Assembly: GCF_000828085.3 (NCBI RefSeq)
Contig: NZ_JXCA02000027.1
Coordinates: 126 to 64,125, forward strand
Length of the DNA stretch: 64,000 nucleotides
Direction: 5' to 3'
Source of the DNA: Scytonema tolypothrichoides VB-61278
GTDB lineage: Bacteria > Cyanobacteriota > Cyanobacteriia > Cyanobacteriales > Nostocaceae
Part shown: positions 7,369-17,524 of the stretch, piece by piece
Layout of the letters: each line of letters opens with the position of its first letter
Numbering within the stretch: position 1 is the stretch's first letter
Position numbers and translations under genes: made by a program
Notes under the pieces: model-generated
Database searches by the model: none
The model's input: the letters and a program-made list of their open reading frames with translations, nothing else
What the model was told of the DNA's origin: nothing

Positions 7369-8742
7369 ATGAAGAAAAAACGGCAATCTCCCAATCAAGC
7401 ATCTAAGCTAGATCCGATTCACCCGAATGCTGCTGGTATTGATATTGGTGCCCAGAATCATTGGGTATGTGTGCCATCAGGACGTACCAACGAATGTGTC
7501 AGACGTTTTGGTTGTTACACGGCTGATTTGTACGCTATCGCTGATTGGTTAACTGAGTCTGGGGTTGAGACTGTGGCAATGGAATCAACGGGTGTGTACT
7601 GGATTCCATTGTTTCAAATTTTGGAGACTCGTGGGTTTGAGGTCAAGCTGGTCAATGCCCACCACGTCAAAACTCTACCTGGTCGGAAAACAGATGTTTT
7701 AGACTGCCAATGGCTGCAACAGTTGCACAGTTATGGATTGTTGTCAGGTTCTTTTCGTCCAGAAGATGAAATTTGTATTTTACGTAGCTATATCCGCCAA
7801 CGTGATAGTCTCATCAGAAGTGCCAGTGTACATATCCAACGGATGCAGAAAGCTTTAACTCAAATGAACATACAACTGCATCAAGCAGTCAGTGATATTA
7901 CAGGCACTACGGGTATGGCAATCATACGTGCTATTGTCGCCGGGGAACATGACCCGCAAGTACTTGCAGCAAAAAAACATCATCGTGTCAAACGTAGTGA
8001 AGCGGAGATTGCAGCTGCGCTTAATGGTGATTACCGAAAAGAACATTTGTTTGTCTTGCAACAAGAGTTACATATCTATGATGTCTACCAATCCCAAATC
8101 GCTGAATGTGACCGTCAGATTGAGCAATGCTTAAGTCAATTTAACGACAAGATTGATATTTCTCAATCTCCCCTTTCTCCACTCAAGCATCCTCGCCATA
8201 AACCTCAGGGTAATGAACCTGCCTTTGATTTGCGTACTCATCTTTACCGCATGAGTGGGGTAGATTTTACTCGTGTTGACGGTCTTGGTGTCCTGACAGT
8301 ACAAATAATCCTGTCTGAGGTTGGTTTAGATCCTAGTCGATTCCCTACAGTTAAGCATTTTACCTCCTGGCTTGGCCTTTGTCCTGGCAGCCGCATTACT
8401 GGTGGCAAAATTAAAAGTTCTCAGACTCGTCCGGTAGTGAACCGCGCTGCCAATGCCTTTCGCATGGCAGCACAAACCGCCGGAAAAAGTAATTCTGCTT
8501 TAGGCGCGTTTTATCGTCGTTTACGTTCTCGACTTGGCTCTCCTAAAGCCATTACTGCTACCGCTCATAAAATTGCGCGGATTTTTTACAAACTTTGGAC
8601 AACAGGAGAAGATTATACCGACCCTGGTATGGATTATTATGAGCAGCGTTATCGAGAGCGAATGGTCAATAATCTCCACAAAAAAGCTCAGGCTTTTGGT
8701 TTTGAGCTTATTCCTCAACCCTCAGCAAATACGGTTTCTTAG
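7369..8742 (+). CDS. IS110-family transposase (DEDD)
   Basis: The 457-aa protein has the two-domain IS110 layout. The N-terminal RuvC-like DEDD domain shows IDIGAQNHWV, METVAMESTGVYW-type residues (AMESTGVYW) and KTDVLDCQWL. The C-terminal domain shows VDGLGVLTVQIILSEVG, FTSWLGLCPGS and RAANAFRMAA with the Ser-containing site. The ATG at 7369 follows AGGAGA at good spacing; an in-frame extension to 7246 has no family support. The protein appears intact, so this is the only transposase here that may still be functional. Element ends are undetermined. Confidence 0.9.
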   Translation: MKKKRQSPNQASKLDPIHPNAAGIDIGAQNHWVCVPSGRTNECVRRFGCYTADLYAIADWLTESGVETVAMESTGVYWIPLFQILETRGFEVKLVNAHHVKTLPGRKTDVLDCQWLQQLHSYGLLSGSFRPEDEICILRSYIRQRDSLIRSASVHIQRMQKALTQMNIQLHQAVSDITGTTGMAIIRAIVAGEHDPQVLAAKKHHRVKRSEAEIAAALNGDYRKEHLFVLQQELHIYDVYQSQIAECDRQIEQCLSQFNDKIDISQSPLSPLKHPRHKPQGNEPAFDLRTHLYRMSGVDFTRVDGLGVLTVQIILSEVGLDPSRFPTVKHFTSWLGLCPGSRITGGKIKSSQTRPVVNRAANAFRMAAQTAGKSNSALGAFYRRLRSRLGSPKAITATAHKIARIFYKLWTTGEDYTDPGMDYYEQRYRERMVNNLHKKAQAFGFELIPQPSANTVS

Positions 8743-8906
8743 AAGAGGGTTAATCCAGCCAGCAGCGTAAAAGCACACCCCGAGACGTCGTCACCAAGGC
8801 AACTATCTGTTAGCTACTATCAAATACTACATGTTGAGTTCCCAATTTAGGAGCGATCGCCCCAAAGAGCGAATCGCACCGCCTTAAATCTTCTCAACTA
8901 ACAAAC

Positions 8907-9809
8907 CTATTCCGAAAGCTTGTTCCTTGCTCGTTCTGCACGCGCCTGGGCTGATGCCATCACTTCGTCCATATTTTCTAGCATCTCACCAGGAAAATTT
9001 TCCAGAACTCTAGTGGAAAGAGCAACTCGACCTTTGCCTTGATCCAAGTCTATAATGACAGCTTTCAGTGGTTGACTGACTTTAAACACTTTTTCCAAAT
9101 TGTCAATAAATTTCTGGCTCACCTGCTTAATATGCAGCAAAGCGCTTGTGCCATCTAAATCTACAAACACCCCAAAGGGTTTGATACCAGTTACTTTGCC
9201 TTCTACTAGCTGACCAACTTCCAATATACTGAAGCTAGCAGATTGAGTTGCGATGCGCTGTGAAAGAATAAGCTTATTATTGCTGCGGTTAACTTCTAAA
9301 AAGCCAGCAGTCAGAGATTGACCTTTGAGTCCTTCTAAATGATCTCGCTCAACCAAGTGCGATCGCGGAATAAATCCCCGTAAACCCTGCACATCAACAG
9401 TCACACCACCCTTATTTAAATTTATCACCCGCACTTGCGTTGTTTGGGAATTCTCCTGCATTTGCGCCAGTCGTTCCCAAATGTGCTTGATTTCTAATTG
9501 TCGTCGCGAAAGGGTGACTTGACCTTCTGCATCTTGATCTCTGATGATTAAGAACTCTAAACTTTCATTTAGTGGCAGCACCTCCGATAAATTGGTTACT
9601 GCTCTCAAAGAAGCCTCATCGCGGGGGATAAACGCTGACGACTTGCCACCAATATCCACATATGCCCCATCTGAATCAAGTTGGAATACTTTGCCATGCA
9701 CCACTTGTCCCTTTTGAAACTGGTAATCGTGTCTTTCCAGTGCTTTGGCAAAGTCGTCCATTGTAAATGACGAATTGGCTTTTTGAGAAAACTTTGCTTC
9801 GGAATCCAT
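8907..9809 (-). CDS. S1 RNA-binding domain protein (30S ribosomal protein S1 homologue)
   Basis: The 300-aa product carries three S1 OB-fold domains at about residues 33-102 (GQVVHGKVFQLDSDGAYVDI), 120-185 (VRVINLNKGGVTVDVQG) and 200-268 (GQLVEGKVTGIKPFGVFVDL). Cyanobacteria usually have two or three S1 paralogues; this one resembles the shorter Rps1b/Nbp1 type proposed to bind mRNA. The C-terminus is Ala/Arg/Glu-rich. It stands alone on the minus strand. Assignment to the S1 family is secure, but the paralogue class is inferred. Confidence 0.88.
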   Translation of the reverse strand: MDSEAKFSQKANSSFTMDDFAKALERHDYQFQKGQVVHGKVFQLDSDGAYVDIGGKSSAFIPRDEASLRAVTNLSEVLPLNESLEFLIIRDQDAEGQVTLSRRQLEIKHIWERLAQMQENSQTTQVRVINLNKGGVTVDVQGLRGFIPRSHLVERDHLEGLKGQSLTAGFLEVNRSNNKLILSQRIATQSASFSILEVGQLVEGKVTGIKPFGVFVDLDGTSALLHIKQVSQKFIDNLEKVFKVSQPLKAVIIDLDQGKGRVALSTRVLENFPGEMLENMDEVMASAQARAERARNKLSE

Positions 9810-9980
9810 GACTCTTAAAGATAAATTGCTATTCTAGCTAACGCCACTGGAGTTTGATTCAACACCAAACAACACTATTCGAGTGACTATGATTGCTGAT
9901 AAAAACTGTCCTTAGTCATTTGTTATGACTCATGACTAGGGACTAGCTTACACATGAGCGAACGTAAATCAATTGAATAG

Positions 9981-10721
9981 TTATAGTTGTTTAAACAGTT
10001 GTTTTACCTGCTCCCAAGCATCGGCTGCGGCTATAGAATTATAACTGGCGCGTTGGTCGCAGAAAAATCCGTGGTCAGCTCCATCGTAGCGAAACACACG
10101 ATGAGGAATGTTGTATTTTTCTAACTCTGCCTCAATTTGGTCTACCTGTTCAACTGGGATGCTAGCATCTTCCATGCCAAAAAAGGTGTAAAGCGTGCCT
10201 TTAATCTCTGGGGTCAGCATGATGGTGGGATTTCCACCTCCTGGTGTACGGTTGGGGATACCAGCACCGTAGAAGGAAGCGGTGGCTTTGATATCTGGTA
10301 AAGTGGAAGCAAGATAAGCGACATGACCACCAAAACAGAAGCCGATGCAACCGAAACCATCTTGCTTTACATTCGGCAAAATTTTTAAATACTCAACAGC
10401 TTTTTGAATGTCGCTCAATAGTTCTGAAGCCTTTGTTTGCTCCCATGCGTATTTTTTACCCGCGTCTATATCTTCCTTGGTGTAGCCAGTTTCAAATCCA
10501 CGGGCAACTCTTTGGAAAAGTGCGGGTGCAATTGCCAGATAACCTTCCTTGGCAATACGTTCTGTTACATCCCGAATGTGGGAGTTGACTCCAAAAATCT
10601 CTTGCAAAACTACGACTCCTGGGTAAGAACCTTCTTCAGAAGGCTGTGCCAGATATGCCTCTATTTGCAAAAGATCTTGCGAAAGATTAACAATTGTGGT
10701 ATGTATTGCTCGCTCTGCCAT
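9981..10721 (-). CDS. Dienelactone hydrolase family protein
   Basis: A 246-aa cytoplasmic alpha/beta hydrolase of the dienelactone hydrolase (carboxymethylenebutenolidase-like) family. The catalytic triad is visible as Cys129 in GFCFGGH, Asp185 in GMEDASIP and His217 in GADHGFF, and the family residue Glu41 follows VVLQEIFG. The length is typical. The natural substrate in cyanobacteria is not known. The gene is divergent from the GntR regulator at 11012. Confidence 0.9.
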   Translation of the reverse strand: MAERAIHTTIVNLSQDLLQIEAYLAQPSEEGSYPGVVVLQEIFGVNSHIRDVTERIAKEGYLAIAPALFQRVARGFETGYTKEDIDAGKKYAWEQTKASELLSDIQKAVEYLKILPNVKQDGFGCIGFCFGGHVAYLASTLPDIKATASFYGAGIPNRTPGGGNPTIMLTPEIKGTLYTFFGMEDASIPVEQVDQIEAELEKYNIPHRVFRYDGADHGFFCDQRASYNSIAAADAWEQVKQLFKQL

Positions 10722-10762
10722 AATAGTTTTTACCAGTTTTCTGTGACTATATAGATATCGCT

Positions 10763-10891
10763 ATGTTGATCGCTCAAGCCAATGTCCAATCAAATTATCA
10801 ACTACAAGTAACAACCGCACCAGAATTTTTCAATAGAGAAATTCAATATATGAGCGCCCAAGGAGCGCGATTACACGCCCCCAACGAATGA
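10763..10891 (+). CDS. Possible small protein of 42 aa
   Basis: An ATG at 10763 opens a 42-codon frame (MLIAQANVQSNYQL ... GARLHAPNE) ending at a TGA at 10889-10891. Its residue composition looks protein-like, with few rare codons, but no ribosome-binding site is obvious and no family is recognised. It could be a remnant of a longer gene. It sits in the 290-bp spacer between the dienelactone hydrolase and GntR genes. Confidence 0.25.
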   Translation: MLIAQANVQSNYQLQVTTAPEFFNREIQYMSAQGARLHAPNE

Positions 10892-11011
10892 AAGAAACAC
10901 CATTTTCATGTTAAGAATTCCCTGTTCCCTGTGTTTGTTAGGAGTAAAATATTTGACGCTTAGCAGTCACAGCTGGTCAATAAGAGCCATTATCACCCAG
11001 GAGTTTCGGTA

Positions 11012-11998
11012 ATGATTCAGTTTCGTATTCAGCCAGACAGTGAAATCCCCGCATCAACCCAGCTGTTTAATCAAATCCAATTTGCGATCGCCTCCCGACA
11101 ATATCCACCTGGGTATAAATTACCAAGTACGCGGGCGTTGGCAATGCAGACTGGGTTGCACCGCAACACTATCAGCAAAGTTTATCGTCAGTTGGAGGAG
11201 GAAGGATTTGTAGAAAGTCTTGCTGGCTCAGGAATCTACGTCCGTGCCCAAGGTCATGAGGGTGGTAGTAAGCTACAATCGCCAATTCTCAAACAATATC
11301 CTCAAGCATACAAAGTTGTCCAGCAAGCAGTTGATGAACTACTCTCCCAAGGCTGTTCACTTAATCAAGCGCGTGAAATATTTTTAGCTGAAATTGATTG
11401 GCGCTTGCGTTGTAGTGCGAGAGTAGTAGTAACAGCTCCGACTCAAGACATTGGTGCTGGAGAATTGATGGTCCATGAATTGGAAGAATCCCTCAAAATA
11501 CCAGTACAGTTGGTAGCTATGGAAGATTTAGCTGCTGTGCTAAATCAAACTTCCTCAGCTACAGTGGTCACACATCGGTATTTTATTGGGGAAGTGGAAG
11601 CGATCGCAGCGCCGAAAGCCGTGCGTGTCATTCCCCTGGACATACAAGACTATGCCAAAGAGTACAACCAGTTTAAAAACCTACCAAAAGACAGCTGTCT
11701 TGCCATAGTTAGCCTCAGTCCTGGCTGGCTTCGGGCTGCAGAAGTTATCATCCACGGTTTACGAGGTGATGAAATACTCGTGATGACTTCGCAACCAAAA
11801 GATGCTTACAAACTTCAGGCGATGGTGAAGCGGGCACAAGTGATTTTTTGCACCGATAAACCCAGTTTTGCGGCGGTGCAAGCAGCTATGCAAGTCGTTC
11901 ATGAAGACATTATTCGTCCACCTAAGGTGATGTGTGGTGAAAATTTTATCGGTAGTAACTCGATTAACTTGCTTAAACGGGAGTTAGGGTTGGGATAA
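11012..11998 (+). CDS. GntR-family transcriptional regulator
   Basis: The first 75 residues form a GntR winged helix: IPASTQLFNQIQFAIASRQ, then LPSTRALAMQTGLHRNTISK and a wing containing GSGIYVRA. The remaining 250 residues are a regulatory domain that is neither a full aminotransferase (MocR) nor an obvious FadR or UTRA domain. It has cyanobacterial character and may bind a small ligand. At 328 aa it is intact. A divergent position next to the dienelactone hydrolase suggests, but does not show, local control. Confidence 0.85.
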   Translation: MIQFRIQPDSEIPASTQLFNQIQFAIASRQYPPGYKLPSTRALAMQTGLHRNTISKVYRQLEEEGFVESLAGSGIYVRAQGHEGGSKLQSPILKQYPQAYKVVQQAVDELLSQGCSLNQAREIFLAEIDWRLRCSARVVVTAPTQDIGAGELMVHELEESLKIPVQLVAMEDLAAVLNQTSSATVVTHRYFIGEVEAIAAPKAVRVIPLDIQDYAKEYNQFKNLPKDSCLAIVSLSPGWLRAAEVIIHGLRGDEILVMTSQPKDAYKLQAMVKRAQVIFCTDKPSFAAVQAAMQVVHEDIIRPPKVMCGENFIGSNSINLLKRELGLG

Positions 11999-12058
11999 TA
12001 AATTTAAGCATTATTGTGGTGTTCAGACCGTTTGCCAACTTGATAGGAGGACATCAAT

Positions 12059-12556
12059 GTGACTGATGAACAACATTCTCTGCTAAAAGCAGCAGACATT
12101 AATTCAATGAATGCGTTTGAGTTTCATCATCCGTTCAATCCCAATTCAGAAATTTATTTACGGTTCCTTGGGCGTGCTGTCGGTCTTAAACGCATTGGTG
12201 TGACGATTGCTCGTGTACCTCCGGGTAAGGAATCTTTTATTTATCACGCTCACCAGAATGAAGAAGAATGGGTTTACATCTTGTCAGGTCGAGGTATTGC
12301 GGAAATTGGAGATATGGAATACGAAGTTGAACCAGGAGACTTCATGGGATTTGAGCTACCCCAACAACCCCATCATCTTCGTAATCCATTCAATGAAGAC
12401 CTTATATACCTGATAGGTGGAGAAGCAGGACGCTTAGATGTTGGCGTTTTTCCTCGGCTTGGTAAACGGGTAATTAGGGATAGTGAGTCAGCTTACATAG
12501 TTGATGAGTCAGCACTTCAACTTTTTTGCAGCAGCAAGCAATCTGCTGAGGATTGA
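12059..12556 (+). CDS. Cupin-domain protein
   Basis: The 165-aa protein contains a single cupin barrel with both metal-binding motifs: HAHQNEEEWVYILSG (His, His, Glu) and, after GDFMGFELPQQPHHLRNP, the second-motif His. Small cupins of this type bind a metal and may act as isomerases or dioxygenases, or in sugar or acid sensing; the substrate cannot be read from the sequence. The GTG start at 12059 follows AGGAGG by 8 bp. The hairpin at 12706 probably terminates it. Confidence 0.85.
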   Translation: MTDEQHSLLKAADINSMNAFEFHHPFNPNSEIYLRFLGRAVGLKRIGVTIARVPPGKESFIYHAHQNEEEWVYILSGRGIAEIGDMEYEVEPGDFMGFELPQQPHHLRNPFNEDLIYLIGGEAGRLDVGVFPRLGKRVIRDSESAYIVDESALQLFCSSKQSAED

Positions 12557-12705
12557 TGCTTACTGGAGTGGTTACGACATAACAATTCAAATGTAGCCTC
12601 CTTTTCTTTTTATACTAGTACAAACGCCCTGATTCTTTAGTTACCCCACTTCATTTAGTCTAAAGTCCAGTAAATGATATTGACTGAGATATCATGTGAA
12701 CTACT

Positions 12706-12737
12706 AAACACCGACCCTTACGGGCATGGTGTTTTTA
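12706..12737 (+). terminator. Rho-independent-like terminator after the cupin gene
   Basis: AAACACC pairs with GGTGTTT around an inner CCCTTACGGG hairpin, and a run of T follows on the plus strand. Confidence 0.6.
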
Positions 12738-12744
12738 ATTTAAA

Positions 12745-12779
12745 TAATAGTCAACAGTTAACACTTAACTGTTGACTAT
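12745..12779 (-). terminator. 16-bp perfect palindrome at the end of the hydrolase gene
   Basis: AATAGTCAACAGTTAA and its exact complement flank the three bases CAC. The palindrome reaches the last codons of the minus-strand hydrolase gene. It is built of GTTAACTGTTGACT-like units similar to the dispersed heptamer repeats, so it may be both a repeat and a terminator. Confidence 0.6.
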
Positions 12780-13678
12780 TGCAAAAATTCTCGCACCCGT
12801 TTAAGGTAAGTAGCTGCATCTTCCAACATTGGGAAATGAGCCGTATTTGGGATCATGACAAACTCAACTTTATCGTTAAGTGCAGCTGCCTGACGACCCA
12901 TTTGGGCTGGAATAATTTTGTCATACTCACCCGCTACGAGTAGGGTAGACACAGTTAATTGCGCAAACTCCTGTGGCATCAATTCAGCTGCGGCTTTGCT
13001 AACAGATGTAAAAATTGTGCCCAAAGCTGCATCATAGTCTGCCTTGAGAAAATCTTGTAAGAAAGCCCGACGTTCTGCTGCTGGTATGGAACGATGCAGA
13101 AATCGTGCCATAAACATCTGGTCAACAAACGGTATTTTCTCTAGCCACTTTGGACGAAATTTAACTACGTAGCCACCAAATTTATGAAAAGTTGTAAATG
13201 CTTTTTCGTCGTATTCAAAAATACCACTACAGGTCAAAATCGCTCTTTCCACTCGTTGTGGGTAGCGGTTGAGAAACAAAGTAGCAATGGACGCGCCCAT
13301 CGAATGAGCAGCAATATATACGCGTTGAACCTGTAACTTATCTAGCAAAGCTGCTAAGTCCTCAGCGTATTCCTCTAACTCATAAGTTAACTCTTGAATT
13401 GCTACAGATTCTGCCTGCGGTGACTCCAACTCTATAGACTCAACGACTGCTTCACTTGCTTTGGCTATAGTTGGTTTTCCACGGGAACGCCCAAACCCCC
13501 GCAAATCGTAAAGTAAACAATCAAATTGTTCTGATAGAGCATGAGCAGTACCCTGCCAATACCCACAAGAACCTGCCCAACCGTGGATAAAAACCATCAC
13601 AGGCTTGTCCTCTGTATCTGATGGCTTTTTTATCCACTCGTAGTAATGTTCAACACCACGGACGTTTATGTAGGGCAT
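12776..13678 (-). CDS. Alpha/beta hydrolase
   Basis: A 300-aa soluble alpha/beta-fold hydrolase. The oxyanion-side motif HGWAGSCGYW lies at about residues 32-41. The nucleophile is Ser126 in AHSMGAS (Ala replacing the usual first Gly), the acid is probably in GEYDKIIP near residue 250, and the base is His in NTAHFPMLED near residue 281. An insertion rich in Glu and Ser (about residues 72-100) lies between the core and the nucleophile strand. The substrate is unknown. Confidence 0.85.
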   Translation of the reverse strand: MPYINVRGVEHYYEWIKKPSDTEDKPVMVFIHGWAGSCGYWQGTAHALSEQFDCLLYDLRGFGRSRGKPTIAKASEAVVESIELESPQAESVAIQELTYELEEYAEDLAALLDKLQVQRVYIAAHSMGASIATLFLNRYPQRVERAILTCSGIFEYDEKAFTTFHKFGGYVVKFRPKWLEKIPFVDQMFMARFLHRSIPAAERRAFLQDFLKADYDAALGTIFTSVSKAAAELMPQEFAQLTVSTLLVAGEYDKIIPAQMGRQAAALNDKVEFVMIPNTAHFPMLEDAATYLKRVREFLQ

Positions 13679-13722
13679 TTGTCAAAAGTCAAAGGTGAAA
13701 AGTCAAGAGTTAACAGTATTGT

Positions 13723-13752
13723 ACTAATGACTAATGACTAATGACTAATAAC
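13723..13752. repeat. Tandem heptamer repeat (ACTAATG) beside clpX
   Basis: Four direct copies of ACTAATG lie between the hydrolase gene and the clpX stop codon. Confidence 0.75.
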
Positions 13753-13754
13753 AA

Positions 13755-15095
13755 TTATGCTGATTCTGGCTTAGGTAGTGTGGAAGGGTGCATCAGTAGT
13801 TCGGCAGTAGAACGCTTCTCTACCATTTCCCGCGTGACTGTGCAACGAGTGAGATCTTTACGCGAAGGCAATTCGTACATCACATCTAGCATCAATTCTT
13901 CCACAATGCCCCGCAGCGCTCTCGCGCCGGTTTTGCGGCGGTATGCTTCTTGAGCAATAGCTCGCAGAGCCTCTGGTTTAAACTCTAGCTGGACGTTATC
14001 CATCTTCAGCAGCTTTTGGTACTGCTTCACCAAGGCACTACGCGGTTGGGTCAAAATTGCCATCAGCGCTTCTTCATCCAGCGGATCTACCACCGCTACC
14101 ATTGGTACCCGTCCAATAAATTCCGGAATCATCCCAAACTTCACGAGGTCATCCGGTTCTAAATAACGGAGAGTGTCGGCTGTACGCTTGTCCTTGGACT
14201 GTCCTTCTCCTGGTTGTACAAAACCTATTGACTTTTTGCCAGTTCTCTGCTCTACAACTTTTTCTAAGCCAACAAAAGCACCGCCGCAGACAAACAAGAT
14301 ATTACTCGTATCAATTTGTATGCAGTCTTGATAGGGGTGCTTGCGTCCTCCTTGGGGTGGTACATTGGCAACTGTCCCCTCTAACATTTTCAGCAAAGCT
14401 TGCTGTACGCCTTCACCAGAGACATCTCGGGTAATTGAGGGGTTCTCGCTCTTGCGAGCAATCTTATCTATTTCGTCGATGTAGATAATTCCGCGCTGCG
14501 CTTCTTCGACATCCAAGTCTGCCACTTGCAACAGTCGCAGCAAGATATTTTCTACATCTTCTCCCACGTACCCTGCCTCTGTTAGGGTTGTGGCATCAGC
14601 AACGGCAAAAGGCACGTCCAGAATTTTTGCCAGAGTTTGTGCAAGCAAAGTTTTGCCGCAGCCTGTGGGGCCAATCAGCAGAATATTAGATTTTTGCAGT
14701 TCTACCGCATCATCCAAACCTTTGCCACTGCCTTTAGACTGAACCAGCGACAGCCGCTTGTAATGGTTGTAAACTGCGACGGAAAGTACTTTTTTTGCTT
14801 CGTCTTGACCAATGACGTGTTCATCTAGGTACTTTTTAATCTCTCGTGGCTTAGGTATTTGATTCAATGAGAGATTAGAGGAGCGGGCACGGCGTTTTGG
14901 TGGTGGTTCTGACTTGGGTGCTGGCTGCGACGATGCAGCCCCATTTGTGTCGAGCAACTCCTCATCCAGAATTTCATTACACAAGTCAACGCATTCATCG
15001 CAGATGTAGACTCCCGGTCCGGCGATTAATTTACGTACCTGCTCCTGAGACTTTCCGCAAAACGAACATTTTAAATGGGAGTCGTACTTAGACAT
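13755..15095 (-). CDS. clpX: ATP-dependent Clp protease ATP-binding subunit ClpX
   Basis: ClpX is the hexameric AAA+ unfoldase that feeds substrates to ClpP. The 446-aa protein starts with the zinc-binding domain (Cys10, Cys13, Cys32, Cys35), followed by a linker rich in Pro and Arg. The AAA+ module has Walker A GPTGCGKT at 142-149, Walker [10 protein letters not shown], and an RKTGARALR sensor-2 motif. An IGF-type loop for ClpP docking is seen as SIGFV. It lies 9 bp after clpP and probably forms an operon with clpP and tig, a usual cyanobacterial arrangement. Confidence 0.97.
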   Translation of the reverse strand: MSKYDSHLKCSFCGKSQEQVRKLIAGPGVYICDECVDLCNEILDEELLDTNGAASSQPAPKSEPPPKRRARSSNLSLNQIPKPREIKKYLDEHVIGQDEAKKVLSVAVYNHYKRLSLVQSKGSGKGLDDAVELQKSNILLIGPTGCGKTLLAQTLAKILDVPFAVADATTLTEAGYVGEDVENILLRLLQVADLDVEEAQRGIIYIDEIDKIARKSENPSITRDVSGEGVQQALLKMLEGTVANVPPQGGRKHPYQDCIQIDTSNILFVCGGAFVGLEKVVEQRTGKKSIGFVQPGEGQSKDKRTADTLRYLEPDDLVKFGMIPEFIGRVPMVAVVDPLDEEALMAILTQPRSALVKQYQKLLKMDNVQLEFKPEALRAIAQEAYRRKTGARALRGIVEELMLDVMYELPSRKDLTRCTVTREMVEKRSTAELLMHPSTLPKPESA

Positions 15096-15104
15096 ACCAG
15101 CCTC

Positions 15105-15800
15105 TTATTTCAGAATGGTGACGTTTTCCCCTGGTGAGGGAAGATTTTGCCTGGAGATGACTTGATCAATCAACCCATAGCTTTTTGCCTCTTCAGCCGA
15201 CATGAAGAAATCGCGCTCAGTATCGGCTTCAACTCTTTCTAAAGGTTGACCAGTGTGCTGAGCGAGTAACTGGTTCAACTTAGACTTATGATAAAGAATT
15301 TCTCTGGCTTGTATCTCAATGTCAACGGCTTGCCCTTGTGCACCGCCTAGTGGTTGGTGAATCATAATCCGGGAATCTGGAAGAGACATCCGTTTACCAG
15401 CGGTTCCTGCGGCTAACAAGAACGCCCCCATGCTTGCGGCTAATCCAAAACATATGGTGACTACGTTAGGACGAATCTGCTGAATGGTATCATAGATAGC
15501 CATACCCGCTGTCACAGAGCCACCAGGAGAATTAATGTACAGTTGAATGTCCTTTTCTGAATCTTCAGCGTCAAGAAACAACAACTGGGCGATAATTGAG
15601 TTGGCAACATTATCGTCTATGGGGGTTCCTAAGAAGATAATCCGTTCCCGTAGCAAACGAGAGTAAATGTCGAAGGCACGTTCTCCCACACCGGATTGTT
15701 CTACCACCGTTGGAACGATGTTGCTAGGACTGTTTAGGGAGTAGAGTTGAAATTTACTCAAACTGTTAGGTTGGTAGTTTCCCGACTGTGATACAAGCAT
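15105..15800 (-). CDS. clpP: ATP-dependent Clp protease proteolytic subunit ClpP
   Basis: This is the serine protease chamber subunit of the Clp protease. The catalytic triad is Ser123 (GLAASMGAF), His148 (MIHQP) and Asp197 (TERDFFM), with the same spacings as E. coli ClpP. The N-terminus is about 26 residues longer than in E. coli (231 aa in total), as in the cyanobacterial paralogue encoded beside clpX. It is followed by clpX after 9 bp and preceded by tig, with a 260-bp gap that may hold its own promoter. Confidence 0.97.
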   Translation of the reverse strand: MLVSQSGNYQPNSLSKFQLYSLNSPSNIVPTVVEQSGVGERAFDIYSRLLRERIIFLGTPIDDNVANSIIAQLLFLDAEDSEKDIQLYINSPGGSVTAGMAIYDTIQQIRPNVVTICFGLAASMGAFLLAAGTAGKRMSLPDSRIMIHQPLGGAQGQAVDIEIQAREILYHKSKLNQLLAQHTGQPLERVEADTERDFFMSAEEAKSYGLIDQVISRQNLPSPGENVTILK

Positions 15801-16060
15801 AAAAGAACGTTTGACACTAAGTGTAACAATAACCTACACAGCAACTGCTGCCTTTTTCCGGAGCCTGATTTTTGATGTGGCTATGTGTTAACCATTATGC
15901 CTCATATAAATTCTTATCGTGTAAAACAGTATCAAACCAAAACGGTGATATGGATGGTTACTGAATTTAAGTTTCTTAAACTTCTAGCTTAGGACAGGGA
16001 GATGGGGAGAGTCAGGGAGAGAGGGAGGGAAACTTCTCACTCTCCTTATCCCCTTATAAT

Positions 16061-17524
16061 CTATTGTCCCTCTGTTGACTCTGTGTCACCAGACGCAGTT
16101 TCAGTACTGGCTGCAAGAGGTTGTTCTGCAGTTTCAGTTGCTGCGACAGGCTCATCTACGGTGACTTCTTCAGTCTCAGTTTCTGCTGTACTCAAAGAAC
16201 CTTCCGGTACCAACTCAATTGTTGAGCGTTCTAGAAGCCAATCGATAATTTTTTCTGTCAACAATTCGTTTTCTACAACCTCAAGCATTCTTTTCTCATC
16301 AACATCTTTTTCAGAATACTCCTCCATCAATTCTTTGACTCTGGCTTCGATTTGATCTGCGCTCACTTCGATGGACTCGCGTTTAGCAACTTCCATAAGC
16401 GCTAGAGAACGTTTAATGCGCTCAACCGCTTCACCGCGAGAACGTTCCCGCAACTGAGGAATCACATCTTGAGTAAATAACTTTCTCACATCAAGCCCCT
16501 GCTGAGAAAGCCGCATGGCTGTTTGCGTCAGCATCTGATTGACTTCCTGTTGAATCATCGTTTCAGGCAAGTCAACTTCCACGTGCTTGAGCAGTTCAGC
16601 TAACAGGGCTTCTTGCTGATGCGATTTTGTTTTTTGTGAGGCTTCTTTTTGAAAGCGCTCTTCCAAGGAACTACGCAATTCGTCCAAAGTATCATAATCA
16701 CTGACTTCTTGGGCAAAGTCATCATTCAATTCAGGCAGTTCTTTTTCCTTGAGTTCTTTGAGGGTGACAGTGAAAACAGCAGGTTTTCCTGCTAATTCTT
16801 CGTTAACATAAGGGTCTGGAAACTGAGCAGAGATTTCTTTGGTTTCTCCAGGATTCATTCCCACTATCCCTGTGACAAAGCCAGGAATAAATTTGTCTTC
16901 CTGCATCTCCAATTGGAAATCAGTTGCTTCCCCGCCTGGTATTGGCTGGGGTACGTCCGTTTCGTCTTCACCAACAGAAGCAGCTAAAACCCCTTTGAAA
17001 TCTACCACAGCGACATCACCTATTTGCGCCGAGCGCCCTTCCACTGGAATTAATGTTGCCATTTGTTGGCGTTCGTCTTGTAAGGCTTTGTCTACCTGTT
17101 GTGGATCGTACTTGACTTCCTCCGCTTTGAATTGCAAGCCCGTATATTCACCCAAATTTGGTTCTGGTTCCACATCTACAGATGCAGAAATGATCAGGGG
17201 TTTTCCTGGTTCATAATTATTAATCAATTCTTCAAATGAAGAACGTAGCTGTGGTTGACCAAGCACCTGAATTTTTTCTTGTTCGAGCGCTTGCTCAATG
17301 CCATATTGAATAACTTCTTCTAGCGCAGCTGCCTTGATTCGAGTTGTGCCAAGGCGCTGCAGGAGTATCTGCCGAGGTACCTTGCCTTTGCGAAACCCAG
17401 GAATATTTGCAGTACTCGCTAAGTTTTTAACAACTTTTTCGTAAGTTTCCTTGGTCTTTTCTGGGGTAATCTCTATTTCCAGACCAATTTGACTGGCGGG
17501 AAGTTTTTCCTGGGTGACTTTCAT
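16061..17524 (-). CDS. tig: Trigger factor
   Basis: Trigger factor is the ribosome-bound chaperone and peptidyl-prolyl isomerase acting on nascent chains. The 487-aa protein has the ribosome-binding domain with the signature GFRKGKVPR (around residues 43-51), an FKBP-type isomerase domain (about 160-250, with VVDFKGVL and FIPGFVTGIVGM) and the helical C-terminal arms. The last 40 residues form an acidic Glu/Thr-rich tail. It sits upstream of clpP-clpX, a conserved order linking folding with proteolysis. Confidence 0.97.
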   Translation of the reverse strand: MKVTQEKLPASQIGLEIEITPEKTKETYEKVVKNLASTANIPGFRKGKVPRQILLQRLGTTRIKAAALEEVIQYGIEQALEQEKIQVLGQPQLRSSFEELINNYEPGKPLIISASVDVEPEPNLGEYTGLQFKAEEVKYDPQQVDKALQDERQQMATLIPVEGRSAQIGDVAVVDFKGVLAASVGEDETDVPQPIPGGEATDFQLEMQEDKFIPGFVTGIVGMNPGETKEISAQFPDPYVNEELAGKPAVFTVTLKELKEKELPELNDDFAQEVSDYDTLDELRSSLEERFQKEASQKTKSHQQEALLAELLKHVEVDLPETMIQQEVNQMLTQTAMRLSQQGLDVRKLFTQDVIPQLRERSRGEAVERIKRSLALMEVAKRESIEVSADQIEARVKELMEEYSEKDVDEKRMLEVVENELLTEKIIDWLLERSTIELVPEGSLSTAETETEEVTVDEPVAATETAEQPLAASTETASGDTESTEGQ